Below, one piece after another: positions 54,150-63,147 of a DNA stretch of 64,000 bases. The translations under genes were made by a program, and so were the position numbers. The stretch lies in contig NZ_VCCH02000026.1 of the NCBI RefSeq assembly GCF_005938675.2, positions 27,723-91,722 of the forward strand, given 5' to 3'. How positions within the stretch are numbered: the stretch's first letter is position 1; every line of letters starts with the position of its first letter. Origin of the DNA: Mycobacterium sp. KBS0706 (lineage in GTDB: Bacteria > Pseudomonadota > Alphaproteobacteria > DSM-16000 > Inquilinaceae). Under the pieces are notes generated by a model. That model was not told where the DNA came from and made no database searches. It worked only from the letters and a program-made list of their open reading frames with translations.

Positions 54150-55122
54150 CGCGATGACCGGGGCCACGAGCCCGACGCCCTCGGCCCTGCGCGCGGTCTT
54201 GCCGGCGCTGCTGATCTTCGCCGTGCTGGCGCTGGTGCCGGTGGTGGCGCCGCTGCTCGGCGGGGGCACCTATCCGCTGACCGTGGCCGGCCGGATCATG
54301 ATCTTCGCCATCGCCGCGGTCAGCCTCGACCTGATCCTCGGCTATGGCGGGCTGGTCTCCTTCGGCCATGCCGCTTTCATCGGCCTCGGCGCCTATGCCG
54401 TCGGCATCCTGACGGATGCGGGGCTGGAGGAGGGGCTGGTGCTGCTGCCGGCGGCGATGCTGGCGGCGGCGGTCTTCGCCGCCCTGACCGGCGCGGTGTC
54501 GCTGAAGACCCGAGGCGTGCACTACATCATGATCACCCTGGCCTTCGGCCAGATGGCCTATTTCACCATGACCAGCCTGTCCGCCTATGGCGGCGATGAC
54601 GGGCTGACGCTGTGGTCCCGGCCGCTGGTCGCCGGCTTCGATTGGCTGAACGACCGGTCAGCCTTCTACTACATCGTCCTGCTTCTGCTGGTCGCGGCCT
54701 GGGCGCTGTGCCGCGCCGTCACCCGGTCGCGCTTCGGCCGGGTGCTGCGCGGCTGCCGCGAGGATGAGGAGCGGATGCGTGCCCTCGGCTACGACCCCTT
54801 CGCCTACCGCCTGGCGGCCACCGTCATCGCCGGCGCCATCGCCGGCCTGGCCGGGGCGCTGCTGGCGATCCAGGCCGAGTTCGTCAGCCCGGCCTACATG
54901 TCCTGGCAGCGCTCGGGCGAGCTGATCGTGATGGTGGTGCTGGGTGGCATCGGCAGCCTGCACGGCGCCATCGTCGGCGCCGCCGCCTTCCTGCTGGCCG
55001 AGGAGCTGCTGTCCGGCGTCACCGAGCATTGGCGGCTGATCTTCGGGCCGCTGCTGATCCTGGTGGTGCTGTTCCTGCGCGGAGGACTGGGCGGCCTGCT
55101 GGGCAAGGTGCGGCATGACTGA
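54139..55122 (+). CDS. ABC transporter permease, LivM type
   Basis: A 327-residue partner permease. Motifs: AVSLDLILGYGGLVSFGHAAFIGLGAYAVGIL and the loop RGCREDEERMRALGYDPFAYRL, then VVLGGIGSLHGAIVG. Overlaps both neighbours, indicating coupled translation. Confidence 0.9.
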   Translation: MASDAMTGATSPTPSALRAVLPALLIFAVLALVPVVAPLLGGGTYPLTVAGRIMIFAIAAVSLDLILGYGGLVSFGHAAFIGLGAYAVGILTDAGLEEGLVLLPAAMLAAAVFAALTGAVSLKTRGVHYIMITLAFGQMAYFTMTSLSAYGGDDGLTLWSRPLVAGFDWLNDRSAFYYIVLLLLVAAWALCRAVTRSRFGRVLRGCREDEERMRALGYDPFAYRLAATVIAGAIAGLAGALLAIQAEFVSPAYMSWQRSGELIVMVVLGGIGSLHGAIVGAAAFLLAEELLSGVTEHWRLIFGPLLILVVLFLRGGLGGLLGKVRHD

Positions 55123-55882
55123 GAGGTTGACCTCTGCACCGGTCCTGCAGGTCGAGGGCCTGTGCAAGCGCTTCGGCGCCCTGACCGTCACCGACGGCGT
55201 CGGCTTCGACGTCCGGCCCGGCGAGATCCACGCCCTGATCGGCCCGAACGGCGCCGGCAAGACCACGCTGATCCAGCAGATCTGCGGCCGCCTCGTGCCC
55301 GATGCCGGCACCATCCGCTTCCTGGGCGAGGACATCACCCGCCTGCCGACGCATCGCCGGGCCCAGCGCGGCCTGGCCCGCACCTTCCAGATCGCCCGGC
55401 TGCTGCCCGGCTTCACCACGCTGCAGAACGTGGCGACGGCGGTGCAGCGCCGCCGCGGCTCCAGCTTCCGCTTCCTCCGCCCGGTCGGCCGCGACCGGGA
55501 AATCGACGCGGCGGCCCAGGCTCTCCTGCAGCGCACCGGGCTCGGCGGCCGGGCCGAAGTGCCAGCCTCTGTCCTGAGCCATGGCGAGAAGCGCCAGCTC
55601 GAGCTCGCCATGGCCCTGGCGCTGGAGCCGAAGCTGCTGGTGCTGGACGAGCCGATGGCCGGCACCGGGCGCGAGGAGACGGCGCGGCTGGTCGAGCTGC
55701 TGCGCGGCCTGGCCGGCACCCTGCCGATGATCCTGGTCGAGCACGACATGAGCGCGGTCTTCGCCCTGGCCGATCGCATCTCGGTCCTGGTCTATGGCCG
55801 CGTCATCGCCACCGGCACGCCGGACGAGATCCGTGCCAGCCCGGAGGTCCGAGCCGCCTATCTCGGCGAGGACGCGGCGTGA
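55115..55882 (+). CDS. ABC transporter ATPase, LivG type
   Basis: A 255-residue ATPase. Walker A GPNGAGKTT, Q-loop region RTFQIARLLPGFTTLQNV, signature LSHGEKRQLELAMAL (variant LSHGE, usual in LivG), Walker B LLVLDEPMAG and H-loop MILVEHDM. It pairs with the following ATPase. Confidence 0.92.
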   Translation: MTERLTSAPVLQVEGLCKRFGALTVTDGVGFDVRPGEIHALIGPNGAGKTTLIQQICGRLVPDAGTIRFLGEDITRLPTHRRAQRGLARTFQIARLLPGFTTLQNVATAVQRRRGSSFRFLRPVGRDREIDAAAQALLQRTGLGGRAEVPASVLSHGEKRQLELAMALALEPKLLVLDEPMAGTGREETARLVELLRGLAGTLPMILVEHDMSAVFALADRISVLVYGRVIATGTPDEIRASPEVRAAYLGEDAA

Positions 55883-56589
55883 CCGCGCTCCTGGAGATCG
55901 ACGGGCTGGAGGCCGGCTATGGCGGCGCCCAGGTGCTGTTCGGCATCTCCTTCAGCGTCGCGACGGGGGAGATCGCGACCCTGCTCGGCCGCAACGGCAT
56001 GGGCAAGACCACGACGATTCGCAGCCTGCTCGGCCTGCTGCGCCCCGGAGCCGGCCGAATCCGCTTCGACGGCGCCGACATCACCGGCCTGCCGCCCTAC
56101 CGCATCGCCCAGGCCGGCATCGGGCTGGTGCCGGAGGGGCGGCAGATCTTCCCGACCCTGACGGTGGAGGAGAATCTGGTCGCCACCGCCGCCGACCGCT
56201 TCGGCCGCACGGCACCCTGGACGCTCGACCGGGTCTACGCCGTCTTCCCGCGGCTGGCGGAGCGGCGGCGGCATGGCGGCCGCCAGCTCTCCGGCGGCGA
56301 GCAGCAGATGCTGGCGATCGGCCGGGCGCTGATGACCAACCCGAAGCTGCTGGTGCTGGACGAGGCGACGGAAGGCCTGGCGCCGCTGATCCGGGCCGAG
56401 ATCTGGGCCTGTCTCGACCGGCTGAAGGGCGAGGGCCAGTCGATCCTGATCGTCGACAAGACCCTCGACGCCCTGCTGCGCCTGGCCCAGCGCCATGCGG
56501 TGATCGAGAAGGGCAGGGTGGTGTGGAGCGGCAGCAGCGCCGAGCTCGCCGCATCCGAGGGAACGCGGGAGCGCTATTTGGCGCTATAG
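55879..56589 (+). CDS. ABC transporter ATPase, LivF type
   Basis: A 236-residue ATPase that starts with GTG overlapping the LivG-type stop. Walker A GRNGMGKTT, signature LSGGEQQMLAIGRAL, Walker B LLVLDEATEGLAPL. The switch region reads LIVDK rather than an H-loop, typical of LivF proteins. It completes the importer. Confidence 0.92.
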   Translation: MTALLEIDGLEAGYGGAQVLFGISFSVATGEIATLLGRNGMGKTTTIRSLLGLLRPGAGRIRFDGADITGLPPYRIAQAGIGLVPEGRQIFPTLTVEENLVATAADRFGRTAPWTLDRVYAVFPRLAERRRHGGRQLSGGEQQMLAIGRALMTNPKLLVLDEATEGLAPLIRAEIWACLDRLKGEGQSILIVDKTLDALLRLAQRHAVIEKGRVVWSGSSAELAASEGTRERYLAL

Positions 56590-56622
56590 TCGAGACAGTG
56601 CCGTCCAGCCCGGGAGTGCCAG

Positions 56623-56928
56623 ATGAACACCGCCAACCTCCAGCTCGAAGGCGTCTATGCCGCCCTGACCGCGCTGATGACGGCGCTGCGCGACAAGGGA
56701 TTGCTCGACCAGAACGAGATCGACCAGGCCCTGGCGAAGGCGGAGGCCGGCCTGGTCGCCGACGTCCGGCGCCCGGCCGAGGTCAGCGCCGCTAATGTCG
56801 AGGCGATCTGCTTCCCGCTGCGCTATCTCCGCATGGCCAACAAGGCCGCGGCCGAGGATCCGGCGCCGTCCTTCTCCGTCCTGGCGGCCCGGGTCGGGCA
56901 GAGCAAGGTGCGCGGGCAAACTGTCTGA
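56623..56928 (+). CDS. Hypothetical protein, 101 residues
   Basis: A small, soluble, mostly helical protein (EGVYAALTALMTALRDKGLLDQNEIDQALAKAEAGL). No family recognised. GGGAG lies just upstream of the ATG. It is 33 bp after the Liv-type operon and may be cotranscribed with it. Confidence 0.6.
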   Translation: MNTANLQLEGVYAALTALMTALRDKGLLDQNEIDQALAKAEAGLVADVRRPAEVSAANVEAICFPLRYLRMANKAAAEDPAPSFSVLAARVGQSKVRGQTV

Positions 56929-57034
56929 CAAATAGCCGTTGCGTCGCCTCCCGCGCGCTGCCAGAGTCTCGCCGGGGCTCGCAAGAAGCCCCGGGTGACT
57001 GTTGTTTCGACAGCACGATTTCGGGAGGACGTTC

Positions 57035-58057
57035 ATGGGCGATCGCGAGCATCGCAGCAGGCGTGATTTCATCATGGCCGCTGCTGCCACGGCGGGTGCG
57101 GCAGCCGCGCTCGGCGGGCTGGATTTCAACATGGCGGCCCAGGCGGCGGAAGCCGCGGGCCGGTCCGAGAAGCCGCTGAAGGCGGCCTTTTCCAACGCTG
57201 GGCTGCAGGCCACTTGGTGCGCCCAGGGCAAGCAGGCGGCGGAATACTGGGGCAAGCTGTTCAACGTCGAGATCACCTGGTTCGACGGCGAGCTGGCGGC
57301 GCCGAAGCAGCGCACCGCGATCGACAACATGGCGTCCCAGAAATGGGATTTCGTGGCGATCCAGGCCTTCGGCATCGGCACCCTGACCCAGCCGGTGCAG
57401 AAGATGATCGACGCCGGCATCCCGGTGATCGACATGGACACGCTGATCGCGCCCCTGGACCAGATCAACGTCCACTCCTTCCTCGCCCCGGACAACGAAT
57501 TCATGGGCGGGGCCGTGACCCAGGCGCTGTGCAACGCCATCAACGGCGAAGGCACCATCATCATGACCCAGGGCGCCCTCGGGCACACCGGGGCGCAGGG
57601 CCGGGCGCGCGGCTTCGAATCGGTGGTCAAGCAGTTCCCGAAGATCGAGGTGCTGAACACCGACCCGGCCGATTGGGACGTGTCGAAGACGGCCCGCCTG
57701 TGGGAAACCCACCTGACCAAGTATCCGAAGATCAGCGCCGCCTTCTTCCACAACGATGACATGGCGCTGGCCGCCTACAACGTGATGAAGGCCCGCAACC
57801 GGACCGACATCCTGATCGGTGGCGTCGACGCCATGCCGCCGGCGATTTCGGCGGTGGCGGACGGGCGCATGTACGCGACCGTGCGCAACCCGTCCAGCCG
57901 CATCCATGGCGGCGCGGTGATCGCCGGGGTCGCGGCGGTAACCGCCGGCGAGAAGAGCGGCGAGGGGATCCCGAAATCCGTGGTCACCGACGGTCCGGTC
58001 GTGACCAAGGCGAACGCAGCCGGGATGCAGTGGATGCAGGATCACTTCCTGATCTGA
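57035..58057 (+). CDS. Sugar-type ABC transporter substrate-binding protein
   Basis: A 340-residue periplasmic binding protein of the Peripla_BP_4 (RbsB-like) type. Tat signal RSRRDFIMAAAATAGAAAALGG near residues 7-28. Then KAAFSNAGLQATWCAQGKQAAEYWGK, DFVAIQAFGIGTLTQPVQKMIDAGIPVIDMD and HNDDMALAAYNVMKARNRTDILIGGVDAMP, the standard hinge motifs. The ATG at 57035 follows GGGAGGA. Ligand is unknown. It is followed by a palindromic repeat and then its ATPase and permease. Confidence 0.88.
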   Translation: MGDREHRSRRDFIMAAAATAGAAAALGGLDFNMAAQAAEAAGRSEKPLKAAFSNAGLQATWCAQGKQAAEYWGKLFNVEITWFDGELAAPKQRTAIDNMASQKWDFVAIQAFGIGTLTQPVQKMIDAGIPVIDMDTLIAPLDQINVHSFLAPDNEFMGGAVTQALCNAINGEGTIIMTQGALGHTGAQGRARGFESVVKQFPKIEVLNTDPADWDVSKTARLWETHLTKYPKISAAFFHNDDMALAAYNVMKARNRTDILIGGVDAMPPAISAVADGRMYATVRNPSSRIHGGAVIAGVAAVTAGEKSGEGIPKSVVTDGPVVTKANAAGMQWMQDHFLI

Positions 58058-58091
58058 TCGCGTCCGGCAGCAGGTTTACCGAGGACCCATA

Positions 58092-58180
58092 CCGTCATTG
58101 CGAGCGCGGCGAAGCAATCCGGAGGCCCCAAGAACCAGCCCCTGAATTGTTTCGTCGGCTTCGCCTCCTCGCAATGACGG
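58092..58180. repeat. Palindromic repeat between binding protein and ATPase genes
   Basis: Ends CCGTCATTGCGAG and CTCGCAATGACGG are inverted copies. The inner part is the common CGGCGAAGCAATCC module. It resembles the element at 31721 and lies within a transport operon. Confidence 0.8.
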
Positions 58181-58210
58181 CGGGTGGCAGAAAGCAAACA
58201 GACCCGCACC

Positions 58211-59707
58211 ATGACCCAGCCCCCTGTGCTCGAGCTCAGCGGCATCTCGAAGGCGTTCGGCGGCGTCCGGGCCCTTCGGGATGTCGATTTCGCGCTCAAG
58301 GCCGGCGAGATCCATGGCCTGGTCGGCGAGAACGGCGCCGGCAAGTCGACCCTGATGAAGATCATTGCCGGCGTGCATTCGGAGTATGAGGGCCGGATGC
58401 GGATCGACGGCCAGGACGTGCGCTTCCGCTCGGCCCGCGACGCGCTGGCCGCCGGCGTCGGCATGGTGCATCAGGAGCTGAGCATCGTGCCGGACCTCAG
58501 CGTCGCCGAGAACGTGTTCCTCGGCTCGCAGCCGCTGACCCGGCTCGGCATCGTCGACTGGGCCGGTATGCGGCGCGCGGCGGGGGAGCAGCTGCGCCGG
58601 CTCGGCATCGATATCGACCCGCGCACCCCAGCCGGCGCGCTGCCAATCGGGCTGCAGCAGCTGATCGAAATCGCCCGGGTGCTGTTCTCCGGCGCCCGCA
58701 TCATCATCCTGGACGAGCCGACCTCGGCGCTGTCGCCGCCGGAGATCGAGCGGCTGTTCGGCGTGCTGCGGCGGCTGCGCGACGAGGGGCGCAGCTTCGT
58801 CTTCATCTCGCATTTCCTCGACGACATCCTGCGGATCTCCGATTCGGTGACGGTGTTCCGCAACGGCCAGCGGGTGATGTCGGCCGCGGCCGCCGATACC
58901 GACAAGGCGATGCTGATCGACCGCATGATCGGCAGCGGCCATGACGAGCTGGAGGAGAGCTACACCGGCGAGTTCAAGCTCGACCCGAAGCCCGGCCATC
59001 CGGTGGTGATGTCGGTCGACGGGCTGTCGCTGGCCGGCCGCTACCGCGACGTCTCGCTCGAGGTGCGGGCCGGCGAGGTGCTGGGCATCTACGGCTTCAT
59101 GGGCTGCGGCCAGCTCGAGCTGGCGCGCACCATGTTCGGCAAGCTGCCATCCGACAGCGGCCGGATCTCGGTTTCGGGGCAGCCGGTGCGGCTGTCCACC
59201 ACCGCCAGGGCCCGCCGGGCCGGCATCGCCTTCGTGCCGGAAAGCCGGCGGGCGATGCTGTTCCACCACGAGCCGATCTACAAGAACGTCTCGATCAGCA
59301 TCCTCGACCGGATCTCGCGCTGGCTGCTGCGTCCGGACGCCGAGCGCGGCATCGCCCGCAAGCATGTCGAAAAGCTGCGCATCCGCACCCCGCATGTCGA
59401 CGCCGAGCTCGGCGCGCTGTCGGGCGGCAACCAGCAGAAGGTGGCGCTGGCCAAGTGGCTGACCTACCCGCCGCGGGTGCTGATCCTCAGCGAGCCGACC
59501 CGTGGCATGGATGTCGGCGCCAAGGAGGATGTCGTCGGCATCGTCCGCGGCCTGCGCGACCAGGGCATCGGCGTCGTCGTGGTCTCGGCCGAGCCCGAGA
59601 CGGTGCTGGCGCTGGCCGACCGCATCCTGGTGATGCGCAAGGGCGAGATCGCCCGGGAATTCGCGGACGGCACGGTCAGCAAGGACCGCCTGCTCGAGGC
59701 GGCGTGA
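58211..59707 (+). CDS. Sugar-type ABC transporter double ATPase (RbsA-like)
   Basis: A 498-residue protein with two ABC domains. Domain 1 has Walker A GENGAGKST, Walker B IIILDEPTSALS and SHFLDDI for the H-loop; its signature is GLQQLIEIARVL. Domain 2 has a degenerate Walker A (GFMGCGQLE, no Lys), signature LSGGNQQKVALAKWL and LILSEPTRGMDVG. One active and one degenerate site is normal for RbsA/MglA. ATG 58211 is chosen; the nine extra codons upstream arise from the repeat region. Confidence 0.92.
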   Translation: MTQPPVLELSGISKAFGGVRALRDVDFALKAGEIHGLVGENGAGKSTLMKIIAGVHSEYEGRMRIDGQDVRFRSARDALAAGVGMVHQELSIVPDLSVAENVFLGSQPLTRLGIVDWAGMRRAAGEQLRRLGIDIDPRTPAGALPIGLQQLIEIARVLFSGARIIILDEPTSALSPPEIERLFGVLRRLRDEGRSFVFISHFLDDILRISDSVTVFRNGQRVMSAAAADTDKAMLIDRMIGSGHDELEESYTGEFKLDPKPGHPVVMSVDGLSLAGRYRDVSLEVRAGEVLGIYGFMGCGQLELARTMFGKLPSDSGRISVSGQPVRLSTTARARRAGIAFVPESRRAMLFHHEPIYKNVSISILDRISRWLLRPDAERGIARKHVEKLRIRTPHVDAELGALSGGNQQKVALAKWLTYPPRVLILSEPTRGMDVGAKEDVVGIVRGLRDQGIGVVVVSAEPETVLALADRILVMRKGEIAREFADGTVSKDRLLEAA

Positions 59708-59724
59708 CAGGGGACGAAGACCTT

Positions 59725-60756
59725 ATGGATGCGCAGACCACACCGACCCGCAGCGCCGGCTCCAGGCTCGGCGCCATGCTGGGCAGCCAGCTGCGCAACA
59801 TCGCGCCCTTCATCACGCTGATCGCCCTGGTGGTGTTCTTCGGCGTCGCCAGCCCGTCCTTCCTGACGATGGACAATTTCAGCAACGTGCTGAACCAGGT
59901 GTCGGTCACGGCGATCATCGCCGTCGGGCTGACCTTCGTCATCCTGTGCGCCGAGATCGACCTGTCGGTCGCGGCCATCGCCAATGCGGCCGGCATCGTC
60001 GTCGCCTTCTTCACGGTGCAGGAATCCTATGTGAACATCGCCAATGTGCCGCTGCCGGGCTGGGCCGCGATCGTGGTGGCGCTGGCCAGCTGTGCGGCGC
60101 TGGGGCTGATCAACGCTTTCGGCGTGACCCGGATCGGCATCCCGTCCTTCATCATGACGCTGGCGATGATGCAGATCGGCGCCGGCATCTGCGCCATGCT
60201 GGTGCGCGGCCAGATTGCCTATGCCGTGCCGCCGATCCTCGTCACCCTCGGCTCGGGGTCGATCGGCGGCGTTCCCTGGATCGTGATCGTCGCCGGCATC
60301 ACGCTGCTGGCGGCGCATCTGGTGCTGACCTATACGCGCTTCGGCCGCTACGTCTACATGGTCGGCGGCAACCGCGAGGCGGCGGAGTTCTCCGGCGTCA
60401 ACGTCCGGGTCATCATCGGCGCGGTGCTGGTGATCTCCGCGGTGTGCTCCGGCCTCGCCGGCATGCTCGGCGTCGCCTATTTCGGCAGCGCTCAGCAGAA
60501 CGAGTTCGACACCTTCCTGCTCGACGCCATCGCCGCGGTGGTGGTCGGCGGCACCAGCCTGTTCGGCGGCCGCGGCGGCATCGGCAACACCATCGTCGGC
60601 GTGCTGATCCTGGGCGTGCTGAACAACGGCCTGGACCATGTCGACATCGACAGCTTCCTCAAGATCCTGATCCGTGGTCTGATCCTGCTGGCGGCGCTGG
60701 TGATCAACGTCTACGCCCAGCGCCTGCGGACGGTGCGCGGCGCTGCTTCCGCTTGA
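59725..60756 (+). CDS. Sugar-type ABC transporter permease (RbsC-like)
   Basis: A 343-residue inner-membrane permease with eight to ten helices. RbsC-like motifs include SPSFLTMDNFSNVLNQVSVTAIIAVGLTFVIL and EIDLSVAAIANAAG, FGRYVYMVGGNREAAEFSGVNV (EAA loop) and AIAAVVVGGTSLFGGRGGIGNTIVG. The RBS is weak. It completes the importer begun at 57035. Confidence 0.92.
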   Translation: MDAQTTPTRSAGSRLGAMLGSQLRNIAPFITLIALVVFFGVASPSFLTMDNFSNVLNQVSVTAIIAVGLTFVILCAEIDLSVAAIANAAGIVVAFFTVQESYVNIANVPLPGWAAIVVALASCAALGLINAFGVTRIGIPSFIMTLAMMQIGAGICAMLVRGQIAYAVPPILVTLGSGSIGGVPWIVIVAGITLLAAHLVLTYTRFGRYVYMVGGNREAAEFSGVNVRVIIGAVLVISAVCSGLAGMLGVAYFGSAQQNEFDTFLLDAIAAVVVGGTSLFGGRGGIGNTIVGVLILGVLNNGLDHVDIDSFLKILIRGLILLAALVINVYAQRLRTVRGAASA

Positions 60757-60811
60757 CGGCGGCGCACCGATCCCTATCTAGGGGACGCCCGGCGCCCCTT
60801 CGTCGAGGTCG

Positions 60812-62005
60812 ATGCACCAGTATATGACGGAGCCCATGAGCATCCCGCGGACCGGTCCGGACGACGCCTCGCACGACCACGAGGACATCCTGTATCCGGA
60901 GGCGGGCCCGTTCGTCCTGCTCCATCTCGCCGCCTTCGCGGCGATCTGGACCGGCGTCACCTGGCAGTCCGTCGTGATCTGCGTGGTCCTGTACTTCCTG
61001 CGCATCTTCGCGATCGGGGCCGGCTACCACCGCTATTTCGCCCATCGCGCCTATTCCACCAGCCGGGTGTTCCAGTTCATCCTGGCCTTCCTGTCGCAGA
61101 GCACGGCGCAGAAGAGCACGCTGTGGTGGGCCGCCAAGCACCGGCACCACCACCAGCATTCCGACACCGAGCAGGACGTGCATTCGCCCCGGCATCGCGG
61201 CTTCGTCTACGCCCATCTCGGCTGGATCTTCTCGACCCGCCATCGCACGACGGATCTCAGCAAGATCGCCGATTTCGCGCGCTACCCCGAGCTGATGCTG
61301 CTGCACAAATACGAGCTGACCCCGGCCGTCATCCTGGCCGCGATCACCTTCCTGATCGGCGGCTGGCCCGGGCTGGTGGTCGGCTTCGTCTGGAGCACGG
61401 TGCTGGTCTATCACGGCACCTTCTGCATCAACTCCCTGGCCCATGTGCATGGCCGCAAGCGCTATGTCACCGGCGACGATTCCCGCAACAACTGGCTGCT
61501 GGCCCTGGTCACGATGGGCGAGGGCTGGCACAACAACCACCACGCCTATCAGAGCAGCGTGCGCCAAGGCTTCAGATGGTGGGAGGTCGACCCGACCTTC
61601 TACATCCTGAAGGCGCTATCCTGGTGCGGCGTGGTCTGGAACCTGAAGACCCCGCCCGAGGCGGTGCTGCGCAACGAGCAGCGCCTCGGCACCAAGATCA
61701 TCGAGCGCGCAGCGGCCGAGCTGGCGGCGAGCTTCCCGGCCGAGCGGATCGCGGCGGCGCTGCACGAGGCGCTGGCCCATGCCCATGCGCCGACCCTGGC
61801 CGACCTCCGCGACGCCCTGGCGACCGCCCAGCACAAGACCGTCGACCTGCTGGCCAAGGCGCATCTCCCGACCTTCCCGACGCGGGAAGCGGTCCGGCTG
61901 CGGGCGACGGCGATGTTCGCGAAGTCCCGGTCGATGGACGACATCGTCGAACGGGCCCATCGCCTGGTGCTGGAAGCCGTCGGCAAGCGTCTGGCCGCGG
62001 CCTGA
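60812..62005 (+). CDS. Fatty acyl desaturase (delta-9 type)
   Basis: A 397-residue membrane di-iron enzyme introducing a double bond into acyl-CoA or acyl lipid. The three histidine boxes are GYHRYFAH, KHRHHHQHSD and GEGWHNNHHAY. Four transmembrane helices flank them. The last 110 residues (from about RNEQRLGTKI) form a helical extension beyond the normal catalytic domain of about 290 residues. Start is uncertain: ATGs at 60812, 60824 and 60836 are possible. Confidence 0.88.
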   Translation: MHQYMTEPMSIPRTGPDDASHDHEDILYPEAGPFVLLHLAAFAAIWTGVTWQSVVICVVLYFLRIFAIGAGYHRYFAHRAYSTSRVFQFILAFLSQSTAQKSTLWWAAKHRHHHQHSDTEQDVHSPRHRGFVYAHLGWIFSTRHRTTDLSKIADFARYPELMLLHKYELTPAVILAAITFLIGGWPGLVVGFVWSTVLVYHGTFCINSLAHVHGRKRYVTGDDSRNNWLLALVTMGEGWHNNHHAYQSSVRQGFRWWEVDPTFYILKALSWCGVVWNLKTPPEAVLRNEQRLGTKIIERAAAELAASFPAERIAAALHEALAHAHAPTLADLRDALATAQHKTVDLLAKAHLPTFPTREAVRLRATAMFAKSRSMDDIVERAHRLVLEAVGKRLAAA

Positions 62006-62059
62006 GCCGCAGGCAGCCGCTTGAACGTAGGGCGATGTCTACGGACGGGTTTTGTATTG

Positions 62060-62190
62060 CCTCTCCCGCCGGACGCGGGAGAGGTCGGGCGTCCGAAGGA
62101 CGACCGGGTGAGGGCTGGTCCAGTCCCCGACGAAATCCCCTCACCCGGAGCCGCTTCGCGTCTCCGACCTCTCCCGCAAGCGGGAGAGGC
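62060..62190. repeat. Palindromic repeat upstream of the cobalamin riboswitch
   Basis: CCTCTCCCGCCGGACGCGGGAGAGG and CCTCTCCCGCAAGCGGGAGAGG stems lie at the two sides, with GGGTGAGGG and CCCTCACCC between. It shares a segment inverted with the repeat at 53080. It takes up part of the 608-bp gap after the desaturase gene. Confidence 0.8.
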
Positions 62191-62296
62191 ACAGACTGCG
62201 CCCCATCTGCCACTGGAGGCGCTTCAAGCGATTGCCCTGACCCGATCGGCGGCATCGATTGACCGCCCGTCCCACGCCGCCTACTGTGCCGCCATC

Positions 62297-62482
62297 GCGC
62301 AACCGGTTCCCCGAAGGCGAAGGCCCGAGGGGTGAAAAGGGAACGCGGGACGGCCGATCCTCGGCCTGATCCGCGGCTGCCCCCGCAACTGTAGGCGGCG
62401 AGCCCATCTCCGACAGCCACTGGCCGATGGCCGGGAAGGCGGAGGCAGGCGACGACCCGCGAGCCAGGAGACCTGCCGGCGA
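62297..62482 (+). promoter_or_regulatory. Cobalamin (AdoCbl) riboswitch
   Basis: The conserved order of the class is present: GGTTCCC near 62305, GGGTGAAAAGGGAA, GCTGCCCCCGCAACTGTA (B12-box region), GCCACTGG, GGGAAGG and CGCGAGCCAGGAGACCTGCC. It lies about 130 bp upstream of cobU/cobP. Coenzyme B12 binding should lower expression of cobU and cobW. No sign of a terminator hairpin was worked out, so translational control by hiding the start region is equally possible. Confidence 0.92.
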
Positions 62483-62613
62483 GGCGATGCGTGCGAACCG
62501 CCGGGCGGGGTGAACCGGTGGCGCGGGATGCGCGGCGCCTCCAGGCCCCGTCTCCGGCGTCCAAGCCCTGTCCGGCCGAGCGAAGGGCGAGGGCGTGTTG
62601 CATCGACCGACTG

Positions 62614-63138
62614 ATGTCTGAGCTGCCGGCGGCGACGCTGGTGCTGGGCGGCGCCCGGTCGGGCAAGAGCCGGCATGCCGAGGCGCTGGTCGAGAGCCAG
62701 CCCGGCGACTGCGTCTATCTCGCCACCGCCGAGGCCTGGGACGCCGAGATGGTCGAGCGGATCTCCCGCCACCAGGCGCAGCGCGGCTCGCGCTGGCGCA
62801 CCGTCGAGGCGCCGCTCGATCTCGTCGAGGTGCTGGCGGAGGCCGCCGGTCCCGGCCGCGCCGTGCTGGTCGACTGCCTGACGCTCTGGCTGTCCAATCT
62901 CATGCATGCCGACCGCGACATCGCCGCCGAGACCGAGCGGCTGGTGCGCTGGCTCGCGGCCCCGCCCGGCCCGGTGGTGCTGGTGTCGAACGAGGTCGGG
63001 CTCGGCATCGTCCCCGACAACGCCCTGGCCCGCGCCTTCCGCGACCATGCCGGGCGCCTGCACCAGGCCGTGGCCGCCGTCGTGCCCTCGGTCGTCTTCG
63101 TCGCCGCCGGCCTTCCCCTGACCCTGAAATCCGCCTGA
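62614..63138 (+). CDS. cobU: Adenosylcobinamide kinase/guanylyltransferase
   Basis: A 174-residue bifunctional enzyme (CobU, also called CobP) that phosphorylates adenosylcobinamide and adds GMP. P-loop LVLGGARSGKSRHAE near residue 10, then VYLATAEAWDAEMVERI, VDCLTLWLSNL and VSNEVGLGIVPDN. ATG 62614 gives the normal length; the open frame extends 41 codons upstream toward the riboswitch without similarity. A 9-bp gap leads to the cobW gene. Confidence 0.92.
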   Translation: MSELPAATLVLGGARSGKSRHAEALVESQPGDCVYLATAEAWDAEMVERISRHQAQRGSRWRTVEAPLDLVEVLAEAAGPGRAVLVDCLTLWLSNLMHADRDIAAETERLVRWLAAPPGPVVLVSNEVGLGIVPDNALARAFRDHAGRLHQAVAAVVPSVVFVAAGLPLTLKSA

Positions 63139-63147
63139 GGACTCCGA

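Noticed and set aside
58211..59707. Loss of the Walker A lysine in the second ATPase domain
   Set aside because: A degenerate second site is usual in RbsA/MglA-type ATPases, so it is not a defect.
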